27,001 bases of DNA from Verrucomicrobia bacterium UBA1200 (GTDB taxonomy: Bacteria > Verrucomicrobiota > Kiritimatiellia > RFP12 > UBA1067), in the NCBI GenBank assembly GCA_002309765.1, contig DBXY01000037.1, positions 16,009 through 43,009 on the forward strand, written 5' to 3'. Position numbers and translations under genes: made by a program. The notes below the pieces were generated by a model, which saw only the letters and a list, made by a program, of their open reading frames with translations, ran no database searches and was not told where the DNA came from. Shown here piece by piece: positions 23,201 through 27,001 of the stretch. The first letter of the stretch is position 1. Each line of letters starts with the position of its first letter.

Positions 23201-23262
23201 GGCACGGCGGCCCCGGCGGTAGCCGCCGCGAGCGCCAAGGCGTAAAATGTAAACTGTTTCAT
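20221..23262 (-). CDS. Seven-heme cytochrome c fused to a membrane module
   Basis: A 1013-residue protein with a signal peptide (residues 1-19). Seven CxxCH heme c sites are seen at residues 61, 162, 254, 282, 314, 348 and 789, so most of it is periplasmic. Between the sixth and seventh sites is a charged Lys/Glu/Asp-rich, probably coiled-coil segment (about 497-640), with a lower GC content in its DNA. After the last heme site come about four or five hydrophobic segments (845-868, 896-911, 918-943, 956-974, 985-1007) with His926 and His991 as possible heme b ligands, and a CEKC pair (883-886). This suggests a membrane quinol-oxidising or anchoring part delivering electrons to the periplasmic hemes. 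The family was not recognised. It lies 54 bp after the Gfo/Idh gene, with AGAGGAT before the ATG. Confidence 0.85.
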   Translation of the reverse strand: MKQFTFYALALAAATAGAAVPSHWDGGRVPPVHRLAVKDVMGDEVVPSDPNALPVSTRQTCNMCHDYEVIASGWHFNAGDTNACPGRMSEPWFMIDPATGSQIPVSQRGYPGTFTPEAIGMGSFEFTHTFGRNFPGGGIGEPDEEGLEDGRWNVSGPLEINCFACHDQTGFYDHSEYVKQVVRENFAWAMSAAMGWGNVDGMGERMPDYWGMLNGLNKDDSIFRVPPNISYDTKQFDSKNRLVLPVGKPKNQNCLNCHGVSQSGAPNMAIDGDIHLRAGMSCTDCHRNGADHKISRGYECKETMKCDLTASLTCAGCHVADKGKAGRYGAPAPKHVGLPVSHLEQLSCTVCHSGVTRNGELAEVTTSRANRMGVYGRAKWITDAPYILEPVFVRNCKSGKIEPRRMAWPAYWGTRTADGVKPIPVEKVSEIAGQTLSPMKRVGAVLKMLDTNPNIAAAGRRPVFAVNGTLYSADVDGIPEKFGEKAGFNGLFYAIDPSRSSEDEDVASDDDDKNLSEQDKKIKAAIAEKFREEVEVCQGLAPEDFDPNMNTEKVAAEQLKLFDTTVKSLVDDKIAEEKEDFDKLSDDEKKSRKDEILDEVNSALTDALKKRLDNINDVKKQTIENLITTIEASPFYSDAIQNTDGEVRQFSGAVVASGKLFYHKLVDFSTNDNSVVTLPPEQAAKLDLGLVNLKTQEFKSLLPQDASKAVVDLADKPQTLTEEMVAAALKQLADAGIEKPVYIGHGQVWSLENGELTAKEEAVAKPVSWAVGHDVRPARMARGAKPVKCADCHTTDSKFFFGKVASTGPLLTDRRLVKCQSELMKVSGSYHWAFGSMFLVRPFFKIFLWVVFAILALVAVAFTAAAVPAFLNKFGGIPYNTKCEKCATLFNRLAGCAMGCAGLYLGCSGAWGWLRGGMTGYLLVFHQVAGGLFCAALLVLIWFRGANRLATRRSFWWMLAMSLAVLVVFTAVAPMMTIFGDGWQRTLLQAHRCSTFCFLAVAAWMLFSGGRKE

Positions 23263-23316
23263 GTCAAATCCTCTGAAAGTTGATGAACTGCGTTTGCGCC
23301 GTCACAGCCGAAAGGC

Positions 23317-24720
23317 TTACGCCTTGGGCTGCTCGCCCGCCGCCTTCGCGGGGTCGTGCTTGGCATCGGCCGGAACCTTGAACTCTTCCGGCTTGAAATA
23401 GACCGTACGGTGTTCCGCAACCGAACGGTTGGCGGCCAATACCGCCACGGCGGACTCATACGCCAGCTCGGCGTCGCAATTCAACAGTTTGGGATCCTTA
23501 CGACGGACGGCCAGGAAGAAGTTCTCCAAATGCGGCATGTGCGCGGGCTTAAGCAGATCCACCGGCAACGGCATACCGGCGGCGGCCTTGGTCACGCGGG
23601 CGTCGAGTGACGCGTCGGAAGAGCGCTTCACCTGCAACGCGACCGGGGCTTTGGCATCATTGAGGATACCCATCTTGACAAACTTACTCCAGTCATAACC
23701 GGGTTCCGGGGCGGCGGTGTTGCCGCGGGCGGGAATCTCGGATAGGGTCAAATACCCCTGCTCGCCCATGAACTGCTCGTAGAAGCCGCCACGGGAGGAG
23801 GTTGTAAGCACCTGATAAAACGCGCGGTTGACCACCCCTTCTTTGGTCTTGAACTCGTAAATCGCCATCACGTTGTCGTTCATCTGGCGGTTGTAGTAAT
23901 CGTTGCCGCCAATAGCGGTAACCGAAATCGGAGCGCAATCCCAGACCCAGAAGAAAAGGTCGATCTGGTGGGAGCCAAGGTCCACCATCGGGCCACCGCC
24001 GTACTTAGCGAACCAGCGCCAGTTGAGGAACTGCTCCATGTTCTCATAACCATACTTTTGAAGTGTCTTAATCGGGATGTGGATTTTCTCGCCGACCACG
24101 GTGAACGGTGCTACCGAGCGGTTCCACTGGCCGTAGGCGTGGGTGATGCGCCCCAAAACGTTATTCTTGCGCATGACGTTGTTAATCGCGTGCATGTAGC
24201 GCGGGTTGGAGCGGCGTTGATGCCCGATCTGGAGCGGCAAACCCGTCTCGCGGGCGGCCAGCACCATTTCGCGGGCGCGGGAGAGCTGATTGGACATCTC
24301 TTTCTCGCAATACACCGGCTTGCCCTTTCTCAGGCAGTAGCAAGCATGTTCGGCGTGCATCCAGTCCGGGGTGGCAACCACCACGGCGTCGATGTTCTTG
24401 TCCTCGGTGTCCAACATTTCACGGTAATCTTCATAAACCTTCACAACGTGCCCGAGGTGTTTTAGACGGCCTCTGGCCAACTTGCGGCGGTGTTCCCAAA
24501 TGTCGCAAACCGCTTTGACCCGGATGCCGGGGATCTTCACCAGGTCATCAGTAAGGATTTCGCCTTCAGCGCCGTAGCCGATCACGGCAACATTAACCTG
24601 GTCGTCATCGGGGCCAATGACCCCATCCTTATCTTCGGCCAGAATGTTAAAAGTGGGCAAGATCGCCGACGCGGCGGCGGAAGTCTTAAGGAAGGTTCTA
24701 CGGTTGAATTTCGTGTCCAT
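23317..24720 (-). CDS. Tat-exported Gfo/Idh/MocA-family oxidoreductase
   Basis: A 467-residue NAD(P)-dependent oxidoreductase. The N-terminus has a twin-arginine signal (FNRRTFLKTSAAASAI), so the enzyme is probably exported folded with its cofactor, like glucose-fructose oxidoreductase. The Rossmann fold motif is AVIGYGAEGE (45-54), followed by VVVATPDWMHAEHA. The usual EKP motif reads EKE (139-141), and the catalytic-type DLGSHQID (247-254) is present. The C-terminal (187-467) substrate domain is complete. Substrate unknown, perhaps a sugar or derivative. The ATG at 24720 is chosen: AGGAGA precedes it and the Tat signal follows; the longer open frame to 24951 is overlap with the upstream gene. 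It sits 29 bp after the ETF:QO gene. Confidence 0.88.
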   Translation of the reverse strand: MDTKFNRRTFLKTSAAASAILPTFNILAEDKDGVIGPDDDQVNVAVIGYGAEGEILTDDLVKIPGIRVKAVCDIWEHRRKLARGRLKHLGHVVKVYEDYREMLDTEDKNIDAVVVATPDWMHAEHACYCLRKGKPVYCEKEMSNQLSRAREMVLAARETGLPLQIGHQRRSNPRYMHAINNVMRKNNVLGRITHAYGQWNRSVAPFTVVGEKIHIPIKTLQKYGYENMEQFLNWRWFAKYGGGPMVDLGSHQIDLFFWVWDCAPISVTAIGGNDYYNRQMNDNVMAIYEFKTKEGVVNRAFYQVLTTSSRGGFYEQFMGEQGYLTLSEIPARGNTAAPEPGYDWSKFVKMGILNDAKAPVALQVKRSSDASLDARVTKAAAGMPLPVDLLKPAHMPHLENFFLAVRRKDPKLLNCDAELAYESAVAVLAANRSVAEHRTVYFKPEEFKVPADAKHDPAKAAGEQPKA

Positions 24721-24749
24721 GGTGTGTCTCCTTTTAAAACAAGCAAAAA

Positions 24750-26375
24750 CTACATGCGGGTGTAACGCGGCCCTTCCCCGCCCTGCGGGAAAGTCCATTC
24801 GATGTTCTGGTAAGGATCCTTGATCTGGCACGTCTTGCAGTGCAGGCAGTTCGAGAAATCCACGTGAATAACGCCGTCCTCCAGACGGTAAACCTCGGCC
24901 GGGCAGAACCGCAGGCACGGGGCGCCGAACTTTTTGATGCATTCGGCGCACTTGGCGCGGTCTTTGATCTTGAGGTGGCAGGGCTGATCCTCGTCGTGGA
25001 TCGTGCCGGACATAAAAACGTCCGTCAAGCGGTCGGGCGAGGTCGGGGTCGCCGCCAGTTCCGGCTTTTCGGGCAAACGGCCGCCCTTGAGCGGCAACAA
25101 CTCTTCATGGTCGGGTTCCATGCCCACCATCCAGAACGGGAACGCGCCGAACGTAGCCCACGCGCAACCGGCGGCGGCAACGCCCAGCAAAGTGTTCACC
25201 GAGAAGGGGGCGCGGACGTTCTTGACCCGTTTGAGCTGTTTCCAGCCAGAGGTCTGCTTAAGCCGACGGGAATATCCCTTCAGCATTTCGTATGAGAAAT
25301 CGTTCTTCTGCCAGCACTCGGCCAGGGTCTCGGCGGCGGCGCAACCGGACTGCATCGCGATGTGCACGCCCTTGATGCGCAGCGTGTCCACCAACCCCGC
25401 TCCGTCACCGGTAATCAACGCGCCGTCCGCCACCACCTCCGGCACCGAATAGTAACCGCCTTCGGGGATTACCTTGGCACCGTAGGCGACTGTCTTGCCG
25501 CCCTCGATGTATTGGGCCAACGTCGGGTGCGCCTTGAACTGGCGGAACATATAGTGCGGATCAACCTCCGCGTGGGCGTAGTCCAACGCATAAGCGTAGC
25601 AAATCATCACCTCGGTGGCGCTCACGTGGTACATGAATCCGCCGCCGTAGGTGCTCATATCGGCGGGATAGCCGAAGGTGTGGATAATCTCCCCGACGCG
25701 GGACTCGTTGGCCGGCACCTCGATAACCTCTTTGATGCCCACCGCGTAGGATTGGTGGCCGCGCGGGCTGCGCAAACCCTTTTTGGCGATCAGCTTTTCC
25801 GTCAAAATCCCGCACGCGCCCTCGCCCAGCAGCACCGCCTTGGCGTAAATCTCCTCGCCCGGCAGATAGTTGCTCTTGGGCTTGCCCTCGTGGTCCAGCC
25901 CCTTGTCGCCGGTACGGGCGCCAACCACCCGGCCAGCCCCGTCCTCGATCAGCTCGACCGCGGCGAAACCGGTGTAAACCTCGGCGCCTTCCTGCTCGCA
26001 AAGCTTGGCCAGATACCCGGTAAGCTTGGAAAGCGACCCCACCGGCATCCCCTTGTCCTGCATCATCGGCGGCACCCAAGGGATCGGGAACGATTTGCTG
26101 GAATTCAGAAGCAGGTGGAAAGCCTCCTTGTTGACCTTGGTCTGGATCGGCATCTTCGCGATCTCGTCGTCGGTAAGCAGACCCTTGAAACCGTCAGGAT
26201 CCACCACCGCGCCCGAAAGCACGTGGCTGCCCGGGTTGCGGCCTTTGTCAATCACCGTAACCCGCGGCAACTTCTCGACACCGGCGGCCTTCAGCGTGCG
26301 CATTAACTTAAGCGCGGCCGCCAAATTGGCCACACCTCCACCTATGCAAAGAATGTCTGTGTCAATCTTCGCCAT
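24750..26375 (-). CDS. Electron transfer flavoprotein:quinone oxidoreductase (ETF-QO/FixC type)
   Basis: A 541-residue iron-sulfur flavoprotein that moves electrons from reduced ETF to the quinone pool at the inner membrane. It has an N-terminal FAD-binding fold (DILCIGGGVANLAAA), VIDKGRNPGSHVLSGAVVDP, the central ALITGDGAGLVDTLRIKGVHIAM and a C-terminal ferredoxin domain with Cys491 (RFCPAEVY) and Cys510, 513 and 516 (NCLHCKTCQIKDP) as expected 4Fe-4S ligands; it ends in the typical GGEGPRYTRM. Two more cysteines (476, 479) precede the cluster. The third Gly of the first FAD motif is Asn17. A short hydrophobic stretch near residues 415-430 may be the membrane-insertion element. It is the first gene of the operon; etfAB are not in the window. 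Confidence 0.93.
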   Translation of the reverse strand: MAKIDTDILCIGGGVANLAAALKLMRTLKAAGVEKLPRVTVIDKGRNPGSHVLSGAVVDPDGFKGLLTDDEIAKMPIQTKVNKEAFHLLLNSSKSFPIPWVPPMMQDKGMPVGSLSKLTGYLAKLCEQEGAEVYTGFAAVELIEDGAGRVVGARTGDKGLDHEGKPKSNYLPGEEIYAKAVLLGEGACGILTEKLIAKKGLRSPRGHQSYAVGIKEVIEVPANESRVGEIIHTFGYPADMSTYGGGFMYHVSATEVMICYAYALDYAHAEVDPHYMFRQFKAHPTLAQYIEGGKTVAYGAKVIPEGGYYSVPEVVADGALITGDGAGLVDTLRIKGVHIAMQSGCAAAETLAECWQKNDFSYEMLKGYSRRLKQTSGWKQLKRVKNVRAPFSVNTLLGVAAAGCAWATFGAFPFWMVGMEPDHEELLPLKGGRLPEKPELAATPTSPDRLTDVFMSGTIHDEDQPCHLKIKDRAKCAECIKKFGAPCLRFCPAEVYRLEDGVIHVDFSNCLHCKTCQIKDPYQNIEWTFPQGGEGPRYTRM

Positions 26376-26461
26376 TACTCATCATCCTCCGTGCGACAAG
26401 CTTCTTTATGATCCGCGCTCGCAAACCATAATATCCCCACTAACTCCAAAGTAACGCAACT

Positions 26462-26491
26462 ATCATACCATATTACCCAAGCCGGTAACAA
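26462..26491 (-). promoter_or_regulatory. Promoter of the ETF-QO operon
   Basis: Minus strand: -35 TTGTTA (26486-26491), 18-bp spacer, -10 TATGAT (26462-26467) with extended TGG. T-tracts upstream (26493-26516 on the other strand as A-tracts) resemble an UP element. The leader to the ATG is about 80 nt; GGAGGATGATGAG is the ribosome binding region. Confidence 0.6.
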
Positions 26492-26559
26492 TCAAAAAAA
26501 GCAAAAAATCGCAAAATGGCGAAGAGGTCGGCGAAAAGACGCCAACGGCCTTTTTCCGT

Positions 26560-26588
26560 TTGAGTTTCTGAACGGGTTTTGCTAAACT
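26560..26588 (+). promoter_or_regulatory. Promoter of the nitroreductase gene
   Basis: -35 TTGAGT (26560-26565), 17-bp spacer, -10 TAAACT (26583-26588) with extended TGC. It faces away from the ETF-QO promoter; the 26376-26617 gap contains these two promoters and A-tracts and no gene. Confidence 0.6.
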
Positions 26589-26617
26589 TGTGCGCCAGAA
26601 AGAAAGGAATCTGGAAA

Positions 26618-27001
26618 ATGAACGAAGTAATCAAAGCGATGATGGAACGCCGCAGTATCCGCAAATTCAAGCCGGACATGCCGCCGGCGGAACTGATTGA
26701 CCAGATAATGGAGGCCGGACTCTACGCCGCCAGCGCCATGGGGAAACAGTCGCCCATCATGATCGCGGTGACGAACAAAGAGCTGCGGGATATGATCGCC
26801 GCCGACAACTGCCGCATCGGCGGATGGGAGGATGGGTTCGACACATTCTACGGCGCGCCCGCCTTTATCATCGTCCTGGCACCCAAGGATTGGCCCCACC
26901 GCGTCTATGACGGCAGCCTTGTCATGGGTAATCTAATGCTCGCCGCGCACTCGCTGGGACTGGATTCGATTTGGATTCACCGCGCCAAAGAGGAATTTGA
27001 A
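26618..27001 (+). CDS. Nitroreductase family protein (N-terminal part)
   Basis: The first 128 codons of an FMN-dependent nitroreductase/NADH-oxidase-like protein; it runs off the right edge. It begins MNEVIKAMMERRSIRKF, with the RRSIR FMN-phosphate motif, then LIDQIMEAGLYAASAMGKQ (the P-A-x-x-x-N/Q region of the family) and, further on, FYGAPAFIIVLAPKD and the SLVMGNLMLAAHSLGLDSIWIH stretch in two short parts (VMGNLMLAAHSLGL; SIWIH). AGAAAGGA is the ribosome binding site. Substrate unknown. Confidence 0.9.
   Translation, partial: MNEVIKAMMERRSIRKFKPDMPPAELIDQIMEAGLYAASAMGKQSPIMIAVTNKELRDMIAADNCRIGGWEDGFDTFYGAPAFIIVLAPKDWPHRVYDGSLVMGNLMLAAHSLGLDSIWIHRAKEEFE

Noticed and set aside
26536..26555. 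GGCG/CGCC hairpin before a T-run upstream of the nitroreductase gene as a terminator
   Set aside because: The stem is only about 5 bp, the T-run is separated from it by several bases, and no gene on the plus strand ends nearby.

Overview
This is bacterial chromosomal DNA, dense with genes and GC-rich (high fifties per cent by eye). The best guess for the host is a member of the PVC superphylum, probably Lentisphaerota or Verrucomicrobiota. The reasons are: fusA sits directly before rpsJ with no tuf between them; rpmD (L30) is missing between rpsE and rplO; the EF-G looks like the EF-G2/spd type; and the accessory genes (Tat-exported Gfo/Idh/MocA enzyme, Tat-exported metallophosphoesterase, SGNH hydrolase, SMP-30-like propeller, F5/8-like secreted protein) are families common in that group. 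This assignment is inference. No mobile element, CRISPR array or phage gene was seen.

Region 1 (1-12050, minus strand) is a fused fusA-S10-spc operon: fusA-rpsJ-rplC-rplD-rplW-rplB-rpsS-rplV-rpsC-rplP-rpmC-rpsQ-rplN, then a 205-bp non-coding gap, then rplX-rplE-rpsN-rpsH-rplF-rplR-rpsE-rplO-secY (secY runs off the window). A strong promoter with upstream A-tracts and a hairpin leader precedes fusA. A second, internal promoter lies in the rplN-rplX gap. The fusA product resembles ribosome-recycling EF-G2 more than translocating EF-G.

Region 2 (12100-15900) holds a Tat-exported metallophosphoesterase, a tRNA with CAT anticodon, a secreted SGNH hydrolase (all plus strand) and, convergent with them, a secreted beta-propeller protein.

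Region 3 (15900-18420, minus strand) holds an unusually long acyl-CoA dehydrogenase with its own promoter and a strong intrinsic terminator, and a tRNA-Gln(CTG)-tRNA-Gly(CCC) pair with a separate promoter.

Region 4 (18440-26500, minus strand) is a likely redox operon: ETF:quinone oxidoreductase, Tat-exported Gfo/Idh/MocA oxidoreductase, a 1013-residue seven-heme cytochrome c fused to a membrane module, ApbE flavin transferase, and a small secreted F5/8-like protein, ending at a strong terminator. With the nearby acyl-CoA dehydrogenase it suggests electrons going from acyl-CoA via ETF to the quinone pool and on to a periplasmic multiheme cytochrome. This is the best candidate for an undescribed system. 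A nitroreductase-family gene starts divergently at the right edge.

Three promoters serving translation genes (fusA operon, rplX half-operon, tRNA-Gln/Gly) share the ten-base string CGATTTGATA at the same place in the extended -10 region, each with a 17-bp spacer to a TTG-type -35.
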